A stretch of DNA of 64,000 nucleotides from JAXHMM01 sp964528445. Its GTDB lineage: Bacteria > Bacteroidota > Rhodothermia > Balneolales > Balneolaceae. The translations under genes and the position numbers were made by a program. Below, in pieces: positions 16,576 through 25,318 of this stretch (its first letter is position 1; every line of letters begins with the position of its first letter). The DNA lies in NCBI GenBank assembly GCA_964528445.1, contig CAZGSL010000005.1, positions 21,009 to 85,008 on the forward strand, read 5' to 3'. The notes under the pieces were generated by a model, which saw only the letters and a program-made list of their open reading frames with translations, was not told the origin of the DNA and did not search any database.

Positions 16576-18324
16576 ATGGCTGACCTTAATAAACAGCTTC
16601 ACAACAAGTGGGGAAATTCGGCCATCATTGCGGTCTTTGTGGTGCTGGCCCTGTTTGTGTTTGTAGCAACACATTATGGAACCAAAACGCTCTCTGCTGT
16701 CCGGGCGTATGTAGGAGCTGAAGGCCAATGGACCAATGCTCAAAAAGAAGCAACGAGCCTGCTTATTCAATACAGCGTTAAAGAGCAGCCGGAACTATAC
16801 GAACAGTTCAAGAAAGAGCTGGAACTGCACAATTCATTTAAAACAACCCGGCAAACGCTGATCTCAGACAATCCGGATTATGATCTGGCATTTAAGGGAT
16901 TTCAGACCGGCGATATCCATCCCGGTGATATTGACCTGATACTATGGCTGGCTCAATTCCAGGAAGATATATCCTATCTGCGACAGGCTTTTAACATCTG
17001 GGAACAAGGAGACCGGCACATTGCGAAGCTGGACAGCTTGGGTCGTGTCTTGCATCAGGCGATCCAGGAAGATCGCCTGGACAATAATACCAGAAACCGG
17101 TTTATCCGGGATATCACCACGATAGATGCCCGACTGACCGAGTTGGAAAGCTCGTTTTCCGCAACCATGGCAGATGGCGCTCGCTGGATTCGAACGGTAC
17201 TCTTCTGGTCTATTGTGATGCTGGGTGCAATTATCATCCTTACAGGGTATATCATTACCCGCAGTTATTTCAGGGATATCAGTAGTCTGAACCAGGAATT
17301 GACGGAAAGCGAAACCAAATTCCGCACCGTTCTCCAAAACTCTCGCGACGTGATTTACCAGATGGATTTTGAATCCGGCGACTACGAATACATGAGTCCG
17401 GCTGTAACAAGCATGCTCGGCTATTCGCCGGATCAAATATTGGGCCAGGGGCCTGAATTTATTTTGGATCGCATTCATCCCGAAGATCTTAAAAGATTAG
17501 ATCGAGAAATAAAGGAGATGAAAGGGAAGGGGGTTGAGGACCAATTCGCGAGCGAAACCGAATTTCGCATAAAAACAATAGAAGGAAATTATATATGGGT
17601 CAACAACCAACGCTCGCTGGTGAAAGACAGCAACGGCAATCCGACTGCCATTGTAGGTACTGTGCGGGATATATCGGACCGCAAAAAACATGAAGTGGAA
17701 ACACAAAAATCCCTTAAAGAGAAACAGACATTACTGGAGGAAATCCACCATCGCGTAAAAAATAACCTGGCAGTGGTATCGAGCCTGCTCGAATTACAAA
17801 AAAATGAGGCCGGTGATGAATTAAGACCTATTCTCCAGGATACCCAGTCTCGCATCCATTCTATCGCAATGATCCATGAAAAGCTATATCAGACCGAAAC
17901 ACTTTCTAATATAGACATCAAGGAATACATTGAAGATTTTACCAACATGGTTGCCAACTCTTTTGTGTCAGAGCAAAAAGACATTACGGTTACACAAGAG
18001 GTCCAAAGCTTTAGTCTGGACATAACCAAAGCTGTGCCGATCGGGCTGATCCTAAACGAATTGTTGAATAACGCTTATAAGCATGGCTTTTCAAATGTAA
18101 AAGACGGGGAATTACGTATAACCTTATCAAAGGAAAATGGGACGGGAACTCTCCGCGTTGCCGATGACGGACAGAGACTTCCCGACGACTTTAGCCTGGA
18201 CGACCAGCAATCAATGGGCATGACATTGATCCAAACACTAACCAAGCAGCTGGAAGGCGAATTTGAATTATTACCGGGGGATAAATGGACCACATTCCAG
18301 GTTAAATTTTCCATCACAGGATAG
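16576..18324 (+). CDS. Orphan membrane PAS sensor histidine kinase (HisKA_2 type)
   Basis: This 582-residue kinase (from ATG 16576; a TTG eight codons upstream is possible) has a membrane segment near residues 15-34, a periplasmic sensor region, a second membrane segment near 213-235, a PAS domain (about 255-375, with YEYMSPAVTSMLGYSP and GTVRDIS), a HisKA_2 phosphoacceptor motif (EIHHRVKNNLAVVSSLL) and a HATPase_c domain with ELLNNAYKHGF. No response regulator is adjacent. The gene is visibly AT-richer than its neighbours and sits just after a tRNA, which suggests acquisition by transfer. Confidence 0.88.
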   Translation: MADLNKQLHNKWGNSAIIAVFVVLALFVFVATHYGTKTLSAVRAYVGAEGQWTNAQKEATSLLIQYSVKEQPELYEQFKKELELHNSFKTTRQTLISDNPDYDLAFKGFQTGDIHPGDIDLILWLAQFQEDISYLRQAFNIWEQGDRHIAKLDSLGRVLHQAIQEDRLDNNTRNRFIRDITTIDARLTELESSFSATMADGARWIRTVLFWSIVMLGAIIILTGYIITRSYFRDISSLNQELTESETKFRTVLQNSRDVIYQMDFESGDYEYMSPAVTSMLGYSPDQILGQGPEFILDRIHPEDLKRLDREIKEMKGKGVEDQFASETEFRIKTIEGNYIWVNNQRSLVKDSNGNPTAIVGTVRDISDRKKHEVETQKSLKEKQTLLEEIHHRVKNNLAVVSSLLELQKNEAGDELRPILQDTQSRIHSIAMIHEKLYQTETLSNIDIKEYIEDFTNMVANSFVSEQKDITVTQEVQSFSLDITKAVPIGLILNELLNNAYKHGFSNVKDGELRITLSKENGTGTLRVADDGQRLPDDFSLDDQQSMGMTLIQTLTKQLEGEFELLPGDKWTTFQVKFSITG

Positions 18325-18483
18325 GCTTCCAATATTTGATATTATATCTAGGGATTTGCTAATGGCCGCCATTAGAGGTTAATTGGATGTTGGAATAGAT
18401 CGGCGGGGTACTTTTTCACATACGCAATACGGGATGGGAAGTGTACTCCTCCAATATCCACAACCTAAAAGAAAGGGGTCCCT

Positions 18484-18909
18484 ATGGATACCAAAAAATA
18501 CCTGCTTGCCACACTTGCCGGGTTAATCGTGATGTTCGGGCTGGCATGGCTCGGCCACTCCATGATCCTGGAGTCGCTTTTCGAAAGCTCGCCCATGGAG
18601 GCGATCGCGCGTGAATCCCCGCTTATTCCGGGCCTCGCGGCCGCCTACCTGGTGATGGCCCTGGTCATGGCCCATATGTACCCGAAAGGAATCGAAGGTA
18701 CCGGAATTTTCGGAAACGGATTGCGTTTCGGTATGCTCGTCGGACTGCTTACGGCGGTTCCCTACTCCATTATGATGTACAGCACGCTCCAGGGCGGTAC
18801 CGTTACGATGATCGTCGCCGAAGGGGTCTGGCACATGATCGAGCAGGGCCTCGGCGGAGTGGCCATCGCCTACGCGTGGGGCAGGGAGTCCGCTGCTGAC
18901 GAAATCTGA
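18484..18909 (+). CDS. Unknown four-helix membrane protein
   Basis: This 141-residue protein has four predicted membrane segments (about 6-26, 47-65, 80-99 and 112-132) joined by short loops. It starts at ATG 18484 behind a good ribosome-binding site (AAGGGG). I do not recognise the family; the layout resembles small DUF1761-like or other uncharacterised inner-membrane proteins. It is convergent with the DUF4382 gene, with only nine bases between the stops. Base composition returns to the GC-rich norm here, unlike the preceding kinase. Confidence 0.65.
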   Translation: MDTKKYLLATLAGLIVMFGLAWLGHSMILESLFESSPMEAIARESPLIPGLAAAYLVMALVMAHMYPKGIEGTGIFGNGLRFGMLVGLLTAVPYSIMMYSTLQGGTVTMIVAEGVWHMIEQGLGGVAIAYAWGRESAADEI

Positions 18910-18918
18910 CGGGCGCCG

Positions 18919-19791
18919 TTATTCGTTCCCGTTCAGGGTGATGGTCCCCACATCGGTCTCTTCATCCTCCTCGACCATAATGTCGGTCAGTGTGGTGTCG
19001 GAGTATTGATCGCTGGACGGATCAATCCACAGCCGGTAGAGACCCTCTTCCAGTCCCCTGATCAGGAATTCGCCGGTGGAGTCCGGTCGGGTGGAGGAGG
19101 TGTCTTCGTCCATGATGGCGAATACATCGGGATCCGCTTCGACCGGCTCGATCGTACCCGATACGGATCCGGTATCTTCTCCGCCGCCGTTTTCAACAAA
19201 AGCTTTCAGGACAGGCTTGAGGATGTACATGCCGCTGTTACCGGCCCTGTGGACCGACCGGGCGGCGTCGAAGTCCACGACTACGTCGATCTCATCCCCT
19301 TCGTTCAGCTCGGTCTCGAATTTGATCTTGTAGCCGGACTGCTGTCCGCCGGGGACCTTGAGGTCGTGCAGGCTGCTGTCGACCATTACGGTGTTGTTGT
19401 CTCCCAGGATCAGCCGCAGTTCGTTATAAAAACCGGGGTCCAACTCGGCCGAGGCCAGAAGCGAGTCCACGCCATTCTGCAGCTCGAGCAGGTTGAGGGT
19501 CAGGGGCTCGACCGGAAGGTCGATCCATTCTCCCTCCTCATCGGTGGAATCGGAGGCGGACGTATCCGCGTCGGGGGAGTGGCGGATTCGCATGCCCGTG
19601 ATGTTCACGTTGACCTCCTGGTAATCGCCGGGGGCATCGGTTAGATGCACATTCATACGCGCCGTGCCCTCTTCCGTGCTGTTCAGTATCCCGTCGCTGC
19701 ATGATACCCCGATAGCGATTACAACGGCAATCGAGATAAGGCTTTTAAGTACAGATTTGAGTCGGATTTTTTGTTTCTCTTCTTTCATCAT
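18919..19791 (-). CDS. DUF4382 lipoprotein
   Basis: This 290-residue protein has a lipoprotein signal peptide (hydrophobic 14-29, then GVSCSDG with lipid-attachment Cys about 31). A DUF4382 domain follows, opening with ARMNVHLTDAPGDYQEVNVNI and containing LNLLELQNGVDSLLAS and an FDAARSVHR segment (about 42-200). A beta-rich tail resembles a carboxypeptidase-regulatory/SpaA-like fold (GEFLIRGLEEGLYRL). It is probably displayed on the cell surface. The function of DUF4382 proteins is not established. Confidence 0.8.
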   Translation of the reverse strand: MMKEEKQKIRLKSVLKSLISIAVVIAIGVSCSDGILNSTEEGTARMNVHLTDAPGDYQEVNVNITGMRIRHSPDADTSASDSTDEEGEWIDLPVEPLTLNLLELQNGVDSLLASAELDPGFYNELRLILGDNNTVMVDSSLHDLKVPGGQQSGYKIKFETELNEGDEIDVVVDFDAARSVHRAGNSGMYILKPVLKAFVENGGGEDTGSVSGTIEPVEADPDVFAIMDEDTSSTRPDSTGEFLIRGLEEGLYRLWIDPSSDQYSDTTLTDIMVEEDEETDVGTITLNGNE

Positions 19792-19874
19792 TCTGAAACT
19801 GGTTTGTTAGAGGCTGCATATTTTTCCAACACGTACAGCATTGATACAGCCTTCCGCCGAAGATGTTCCCCGAT

Positions 19875-19916
19875 AAAATAAAAAGAAAAGGCCGGCAATG
19901 GGAGCCCCCGGCCTTT
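19875..19916 (-). terminator. Minus-strand terminator after the DUF892 remnant
   Basis: On the minus strand AAAGGCCGG (19916-19908) pairs with CCGGCCTTTT (19895-19886) across a 12-base loop and is followed by a T-rich tract (complement of 19875-19889). It sits 12 bases beyond the stop of the ferritin-like remnant, where a terminator for the original gene would be. Confidence 0.7.
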
Positions 19917-19928
19917 CCCGGAAACGTT

Positions 19929-20141
19929 TCAGGCGGATTTGGCCAGCGGATTGATGTTTTCCTCCGCCAGGATGTTCAGCTGCTGGTCGGCACCCTTCTC
20001 TTCGTTAAGCGAATCCCGGAGTTTCTCCATCGCGGCGGTATGGTTGAGCGCCTCGGCGTAATGCAGGGCGGTACCGTAGGCGGCGATTTCATAGTGCTGG
20101 ATGCGCTGAAGGTCCGCTATCAGTCCGGCGTCCCTTACCGC
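19929..20141 (-). pseudogene. C-terminal remnant of a YciE/YciF-type (DUF892) ferritin-like gene
   Basis: Seventy codons match the last two helices of the DUF892 ferritin-like family (AVRDAGLIADLQRIQHYEIAAYG..., then AMEKLRDSLNEEKGADQQL). Family members are about 160-170 residues and form a four-helix di-iron bundle. Here the first two helices and the start codon are absent. Upstream of 20141 the frame continues for 29 codons of unrelated sequence to 20228 with no homology. The retained stop and downstream terminator suggest a 5' deletion of a once-functional gene. A short expressed peptide cannot be excluded. Confidence 0.7.
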
Positions 20142-20339
20142 GGGTTTCTCAATTATAAAAATGGTTAATTGCGGGATCGGAGTTCCCGGTACGGCAGGGT
20201 TATAAGAGCAGGAATGAAACACTATCATTCAACTTGGAATACGTTTTATCTACGCGAGGATTGGCATTAAAATACCGGGAAATGTTTAGGCGGGGTTTTC
20301 CGTTATGTTAAATGAACGATAACCAATTGGATAGGAGAT

Positions 20340-20537
20340 ATGCCTGACAAAGTGAAGAAGTTCGAGGAGATGATCGAGAATCCCACCTCGCACCAGTTGA
20401 AGGCTTACTACGACGCCAAGGAGAAGGCATGTCTGGACGCCATGAAATCCTCCAAATCCAAAAACCCTCACAATAAAGGATCAAATCTGGCGGATTTTTG
20501 GGATTACGTGTACGAGCAGTTCTACGAGATTCAATGA
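20340..20537 (+). CDS. Small hypothetical protein (65 aa)
   Basis: This charged 65-residue protein starts MPDKVKKFEEMIENPTS and ends with an aromatic segment (DFWDYVYEQFYEIQ). AGGAG lies directly before the ATG, separated by only two bases, which supports translation. There is no signal peptide or membrane helix and I recognise no family. It lies in an AT-richer accessory stretch between the DUF892 remnant and another small unknown gene on the same strand. Confidence 0.5.
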   Translation: MPDKVKKFEEMIENPTSHQLKAYYDAKEKACLDAMKSSKSKNPHNKGSNLADFWDYVYEQFYEIQ

Positions 20538-20762
20538 ATTCTTACGGGGTATCACATCCGGCATACAGGATTCAACCCGTTATTATACCTATTCAGAATT
20601 GAAGTACGGCATAGTATTGCAACCTTTTTAGTATATAAAGGCGATATTATCGGTTCCAAAAAGCGTAAATAAAAAATATTAGAATTAGTAATTATTTAAT
20701 CTTATTATTGCACATATTAAGCTGATATCTAAATAAACAGTAAATAATTTCGGTTTAGCATT

Positions 20763-21014
20763 ATGGATATAAAATTTGTGGACAGGGAGAAAATACAAAA
20801 ATCAAAAAAACGCTCATCTAAATTTAAACCTCTCCTGGAAGCATTGGATAAATTGGAAGTAGGCGGAGATGCAATCGAAGTCGATTATAAAGACGATAAG
20901 AATGTCAACTCCATGCGTACGGCCGTTTACCAGTACAACCAGGAAAAAGGGGTAAAGATTAAGAGCGGCAAGGACTCCAAGAACAAAAAGATCTATTTCT
21001 ATCGCGAGAAGTAG
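20763..21014 (+). CDS. Small basic hypothetical protein (83 aa)
   Basis: This lysine-rich 83-residue protein has a helical first half (FKPLLEALDKLEVGGDAIEV) and a second half with RTAVYQYNQEKGVKI and a terminal KIYFYREK strand. The layout recalls small winged-helix-like phage and plasmid proteins of the form LLEAL..L..G..I.......RSAVYRY......I, which are of unknown function. The 225 bases upstream are strongly AT-rich, contain a TAATTTCG box near 20744 and hold no other gene. The next gene, glpD, is convergent. Confidence 0.55.
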   Translation: MDIKFVDREKIQKSKKRSSKFKPLLEALDKLEVGGDAIEVDYKDDKNVNSMRTAVYQYNQEKGVKIKSGKDSKNKKIYFYREK

Positions 21015-21063
21015 AGCGCTGTTCTCCTACCGATAAGCAGATGACGGGTGCCCTTCCGTTCTC

Positions 21064-22632
21064 CTAGGGGGAGAACGGAAGATAATTCCGAGCCAGTTCG
21101 CGGTATTTCTCCGTTTCCTCCCGCACCCAGCCAGAGGATTTTCCCAGCTCCTCCGCCAGCAGCAGGGCGACGGGTTCGGCCATTTCCATACTGGCTTTTG
21201 CGTCCAGGAACAGCGCCCGGGTTCTCCGAGCGAGTACATCCTCCACGCAACGCGCCATCTCCTTGCGCGCTGCCCAAACCACGTGCGCGGCCGTATAGGG
21301 AAGATCGGGATGGAGAGGGTCGCTCCAGCCGTTCTCCTCCGCCAGCGACCGCAGGGCATCCGCGTCCGAGCCGTAGGCATCGTACGGATCGGAAGGATCG
21401 GTGGTGTCGGGATGAATCCATCCGTGAATGCGCAGGTGTTCGGTCACCGAACGGCGCTCCTCAAGATTACCCAAGCGGGCGGCCTCGTCGACCGCCTCTT
21501 CTCCCATCAGCCGGTAGGTGGTCCATTTTCCTCCCGTAATGGTGACCAGTCCGGATTCAGGGTCCGAAATAAGCGTGTGATCCCTTGAGATGGAGGCGGT
21601 GTCTTCCTCTCCGGAGCGGCTCACCAGGGGACGGAGTCCGGCGAAGACCGAAAGGATGTCTTCCGGTTCCGGGTCATGGGTCAGGTAACGGGCGGCATGG
21701 GTCAGCAGGAACTCGATCTCCTCCCGCTGGGCCCGCGGCTCCAGGGAAGGGGTGTCCACCGGTGTGTCGGTGGTGCCTATGAGGATGCGTCCGTGCCAGG
21801 GTACGGCAAAGAGCACGCGGCCGTCGGAGGTGCGGGGAACCATGATGGCGCTCTCTCCCGGCTGGAATTCGTCGTCCAGTACCAGGTGCACGCCCTGGCT
21901 GGTTTGGATGATGGAATCGGCATCGGCATGGTCCATGCGCCGGACGGCGTCGGTAAAAATGCCGGTGGCATTGACCACGGCCTTCCCCCTGAACGTGTGC
22001 GTCTCCCCGCTCTCGTGGTCTGTTGCCTGCACACCCCGCACCACGCCGTCGGTTTTCAGCAGTCCGGTGACCTCCATGTAATTCAATCCGTATCCTCCCT
22101 GATCGTGGAGCGTCTGAAGAAGATTTACCGCCAGCCGGGAGTCGTCGAACTGCGCGTCGTAATAGATCACTCCCCCGTCCAGTCCCTCGGGTTCGAGGGT
22201 GGGGATGCGCCGGAGGGTCTCCTCGCGGGAGAGGTTCCGGGAGGATCCGAGGCCCAGTTCCCCGGCCATTTTGTCGTAGATCTTCAGGCCGATACCGTAA
22301 AACGGCCCCTCCCACCAGTCGTATACCGGCACGATGAAAGAGCGGTTCTTGACCAGGTGCGGGGCGTTACGGTGGAGAAGCCCCCGCTCCCTGAGCGCTT
22401 CCCGGACCAGCTTCACATCCCCCTGCTGCAGGTAGCGCACCCCACCGTGGACCAGCTTGGTGCTGCGGCTGGAGGTGCCTTTCGCAAAGTCGTGCTGCTC
22501 CAGCAGGAGCGTCCTGTACTCGCGTGAAGCGGCCTCCACGGCCACCCCCAGTCCGGTCGCCCCGCCCCCGATTACGATGACGTCCCACTCCTCCTCCCGG
22601 AGAGCGGTATTTAGCATGCGGGTTCTGTCCAT
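21064..22632 (-). CDS. glpD: Aerobic glycerol-3-phosphate dehydrogenase
   Basis: This 522-residue FAD enzyme oxidises glycerol 3-phosphate to dihydroxyacetone phosphate and feeds electrons to the quinone pool. The N-terminal FAD-binding motif VIVIGGGATGLG (20-31) and the DAO-family signature TSSRSTKLVHGGVRYL (about 52-67) are present, followed by the FAD-domain segment RILIGTTDTP and a C-terminal helical DAO_C domain. It is the downstream partner of a PlsC-type acyltransferase on the same strand (43-base gap), so both genes act on the glycerol-phosphate node. Confidence 0.95.
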   Translation of the reverse strand: MDRTRMLNTALREEEWDVIVIGGGATGLGVAVEAASREYRTLLLEQHDFAKGTSSRSTKLVHGGVRYLQQGDVKLVREALRERGLLHRNAPHLVKNRSFIVPVYDWWEGPFYGIGLKIYDKMAGELGLGSSRNLSREETLRRIPTLEPEGLDGGVIYYDAQFDDSRLAVNLLQTLHDQGGYGLNYMEVTGLLKTDGVVRGVQATDHESGETHTFRGKAVVNATGIFTDAVRRMDHADADSIIQTSQGVHLVLDDEFQPGESAIMVPRTSDGRVLFAVPWHGRILIGTTDTPVDTPSLEPRAQREEIEFLLTHAARYLTHDPEPEDILSVFAGLRPLVSRSGEEDTASISRDHTLISDPESGLVTITGGKWTTYRLMGEEAVDEAARLGNLEERRSVTEHLRIHGWIHPDTTDPSDPYDAYGSDADALRSLAEENGWSDPLHPDLPYTAAHVVWAARKEMARCVEDVLARRTRALFLDAKASMEMAEPVALLLAEELGKSSGWVREETEKYRELARNYLPFSP

Positions 22633-22675
22633 GGCGTCCGGTTGCTCGTGAACCTTTCCGTGTGCTGTCCTCCTC

Positions 22676-23458
22676 CTAGAGAATGCCGCGTCGGGCGTGT
22701 TTGGGAGGGATATCCTCTTCCACCCCGGCCCATTCCAGGTATCTTTTACGTATGCGGCTGATCTTCTCCTCGTAGTTCTCCAGGGTCCAGCCGGCGGTAT
22801 CGACCGCGGGATGGATATGAGCCCTTGCCCGGCCCGACCGGGCCAGAAGCGATCCGCCCACGCTCAGTTCCCGGTTCCCCTCAAAATAGATGGGGACGAT
22901 GGGATACTCCAGGTCCATGGCGGTTCGGAAAGGCCCTTTCTTAAAGGGGCCGATCACCCCCGGGTGCTTGCGGGATCCTTCGGGGGCAAGCAAAAGAGAG
23001 AGCCGGTGTTTCCGGATCCGCTTGTAGGTTTTTTTCAGCGTGGCCACCGCCTTTTCTGAGTCCCCCCGTTTTATAAATACCTGGCCCGTCAGTCTGCCGA
23101 TGATGAAGAAGATGGGATTGTACTGCAACTCCCACTTTGCCACGAAACGCACCCGGGGCAGCCCCAGCGCGATGATGGTCAGCAGGTCGACCGTGGAGCT
23201 GTGGTTGACGATATAGACCACCGGCCGGTCGGGCGGAGGGGCATGGCGTATGATCCGGAAGTCGATTCCCAGGACGGCGAAGACCGGCCGCATCATGAGG
23301 GGGCCGATCACCCGGATGATGAAATTGGTGGCCTTACCGGCGCTCAGCAGGAGCAGGAGAAAAATAAACGGCGTGGCCGCCAGGAATACCAGGAAAAAGG
23401 TTACGATCCCCAGCAGGCTGCGCAGGTATTCCAGGGGACGGGGGTCGGGTTGTTTCAT
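22676..23458 (-). CDS. plsC: 1-acyl-sn-glycerol-3-phosphate acyltransferase
   Basis: This 260-residue membrane enzyme makes phosphatidic acid from lysophosphatidic acid. An N-terminal membrane segment (about 15-38) precedes the acyltransferase domain with motif I NHSSTVD (catalytic H and D), a motif II-like FIKRGD, motif III APEGSRK and motif IV VPIYFEG. The ATG at 23458 is chosen because the protein begins MKQPDPRPLEYLRSLL. This start lies inside a 55-base sequence that is duplicated on the far side of an assembly gap. The copy beyond the gap encodes the same N-terminus but has no downstream body. Confidence 0.9.
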   Translation of the reverse strand: MKQPDPRPLEYLRSLLGIVTFFLVFLAATPFIFLLLLLSAGKATNFIIRVIGPLMMRPVFAVLGIDFRIIRHAPPPDRPVVYIVNHSSTVDLLTIIALGLPRVRFVAKWELQYNPIFFIIGRLTGQVFIKRGDSEKAVATLKKTYKRIRKHRLSLLLAPEGSRKHPGVIGPFKKGPFRTAMDLEYPIVPIYFEGNRELSVGGSLLARSGRARAHIHPAVDTAGWTLENYEEKISRIRKRYLEWAGVEEDIPPKHARRGIL

Positions 23459-23620
23459 GGCTGCTNNNNNNNNNNNNNNNNNNNNNNNNNNNNNNNNNNN
23501 NNNNNNNNNNNNNNNNNNNNNNNNNNNNNNNNNNNNNNNNNNNNNNNNNNNNNNNNNNNNNNNNNCAGCAGGCTGCGCAGGTATTCCAGGGGACGGGGGT
23601 CGGGTTGTTTCATGGCTGCT
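23411..23620. other. Assembly gap (100 N) with duplicated 55-bp flanks
   Basis: A run of 100 N (23466-23565) is bordered on the left by 23411-23465 and on the right by an identical 55-base copy at 23566-23620. Both copies contain the plsC start region. The same arrangement with the same repeat length occurs at 62053-62262, which points to a scaffolder failing to merge contigs overlapping by one 55-mer. The whole plsC-nhaC interval (23459-23770) holds no other gene. Confidence 0.9.
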
Positions 23621-23707
23621 GGAATATAGAGGGCAGGGTCTGAAGTCCAAAAGCGATCCGGCGGGGCCGGCTTGGGGACCCGGGGAGAGCGGCGGGACAC
23701 AGGAGCA

Positions 23708-23738
23708 TTTGCTTGGCAGGATGGATTTCATAAGATTA
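23708..23738 (+). promoter_or_regulatory. Putative nhaC promoter
   Basis: TTTG at 23708-23711, a 19-base spacer and TAAGATTA at 23731-23738 approximate the -33/-7 consensus (the -7 box matches six of eight). The nhaC ATG is 33 bases downstream of the -7 box. Confidence 0.35.
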
Positions 23739-23770
23739 TGCCATCACAAATTCCATAAAATCCCGCGCCT

Positions 23771-25318
23771 ATGGATCCCGAAAGCTCAACATGGTACGAA
23801 ACATTCTCCAAGGGGCACCGCATCAACCTGGGCATCGCCTTCCTGGTTATCGTGCTGGGCGTCGTGTTCGCGGGAGAGATTCCGAGCCAGGGAGACCACT
23901 ACGGGTTCTGGTCGGTGCTGCCGCCTCTGATCGCCATCGTGCTGGCCTTCTGGACCAAGGAGGTGATCAGCGCGCTCTTCGTGGGCATCGCGCTGGGCGG
24001 GGTGATCGCGGGCGATCTCAACATCGTGGATCAGTTCCTGCTGCCCTCCATCGGCACGGAGGATTTCGCCCTCATCCTGCTGGTCTACCTCTGGTCGCTC
24101 GGCGGACTGATCGGGATCTGGACCCGCACGGGGGGCGCGGAGCGTTTTGCCGTCTGGGCCAGCAACCTGATGGTCAAGGGCAAGCGGAGCGCCAAGTTCT
24201 TTACCTGGCTTATGGGACTCATTTTTCACCAGGGGGGAACCATCAGCACCGTGCTGACCGGGGCGACCGTGCGCCCGATTACCGACAAGCACGGGGTCTC
24301 CCACGAGGAGACCTCCTACATGGTCGACTCCACCGCCTCTCCCGCCGCCACCATCATTCCGTTCAACGTCTGGCCGATCTATATCGGAGGACTGGTGGCG
24401 GGAACCATCCCGATGTTTGAGACGGCGGAGGACGGCATCGCGTTCTTTTTCTCTTCCCTCCCCTTTAACTTCTACGGCATTTTCGCCGTGATCATCACCC
24501 TGCTCTTCGCCCTGGAACTGCTGCCGTGGGTGCCCGGCAAGAAGATGCGGGCCGCCATCGACCGGGCCCGGACCAGCGGGGAACTGGATCGCGAGGGAGC
24601 CGAGCCGCTCTCGGCCGAAGAGCTGACCGACATGCAGATTCCGGAAGATTACAAACCGGGCCTGATCGATTTCTTCGGCCCTATCGGCACGCTGCTGGGC
24701 GTGGCGATTATTCCCTACGCCTACACCAAGTACTACCTGGGACTGAACGACCCGCTGCTGATGATCGCCGAGGCATTCGTGCTGGCGGTCCTGGTCGGCA
24801 TGATGGTCGCCCTCACGAAAGGTATGGAACTCAAGGAGGTGATCGACGGGTTCGTGGACGGCTGCAAGGGCGTCACCATCGGGGCGATTATCCTGGCCCT
24901 GGCCGTCTCCCTGAAGAGCGTGGCCGACGCGGTGGGCACCGCGCCCTACGTGGTGAGCCTTACCGGGGACTTCCTGACCCCGGCCATGCTGCCCGCCATC
25001 CTGATGGTGCTCTGCATAATTATCGCTTTTTCCACGGGAACATCATGGGGCACCTACGCGGTGGTGTTTCCCGTGGCCGTGCCGCTGGCCTGGGCGGTGC
25101 TGCCCGATACCTTTTTCCTGATGATCTGCTTCGGTACGGTGGTGGGGGGAAGCGTATTCGGGGATCAGTGCTCGCCGATTTCCGATACCACGATTCTCTC
25201 GTCGCTGGCTACAGGCTGCGACCTGATGGATCACGTCTATACGCAGATTCCGCTGGCGCTGCTGGCGGCGGGCATCGGCGCGGCGCTCTCCACGCTGCTG
25301 GTGGTGCTGTTTGTCTAG
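23771..25318 (+). CDS. nhaC: NhaC-family Na+/H+ antiporter
   Basis: This 515-residue inner-membrane antiporter has about eleven hydrophobic segments, beginning at 19-38 and continuing to 490-514. The family hallmarks are visible: PPLIAIVLAFWTKEVISALFVG near the N-terminus, the discontinuous-helix region HQGGTISTVLTG, and SWGTYAVVFPVAVPLA near 420. The final part (GSVFGDQCSPISDTTILSSLA) is typical of NhaC and related amino-acid/cation antiporters. It probably expels sodium in exchange for protons. The 3' end overlaps the convergent mscL stop by four bases. Confidence 0.85.
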   Translation: MDPESSTWYETFSKGHRINLGIAFLVIVLGVVFAGEIPSQGDHYGFWSVLPPLIAIVLAFWTKEVISALFVGIALGGVIAGDLNIVDQFLLPSIGTEDFALILLVYLWSLGGLIGIWTRTGGAERFAVWASNLMVKGKRSAKFFTWLMGLIFHQGGTISTVLTGATVRPITDKHGVSHEETSYMVDSTASPAATIIPFNVWPIYIGGLVAGTIPMFETAEDGIAFFFSSLPFNFYGIFAVIITLLFALELLPWVPGKKMRAAIDRARTSGELDREGAEPLSAEELTDMQIPEDYKPGLIDFFGPIGTLLGVAIIPYAYTKYYLGLNDPLLMIAEAFVLAVLVGMMVALTKGMELKEVIDGFVDGCKGVTIGAIILALAVSLKSVADAVGTAPYVVSLTGDFLTPAMLPAILMVLCIIIAFSTGTSWGTYAVVFPVAVPLAWAVLPDTFFLMICFGTVVGGSVFGDQCSPISDTTILSSLATGCDLMDHVYTQIPLALLAAGIGAALSTLLVVLFV

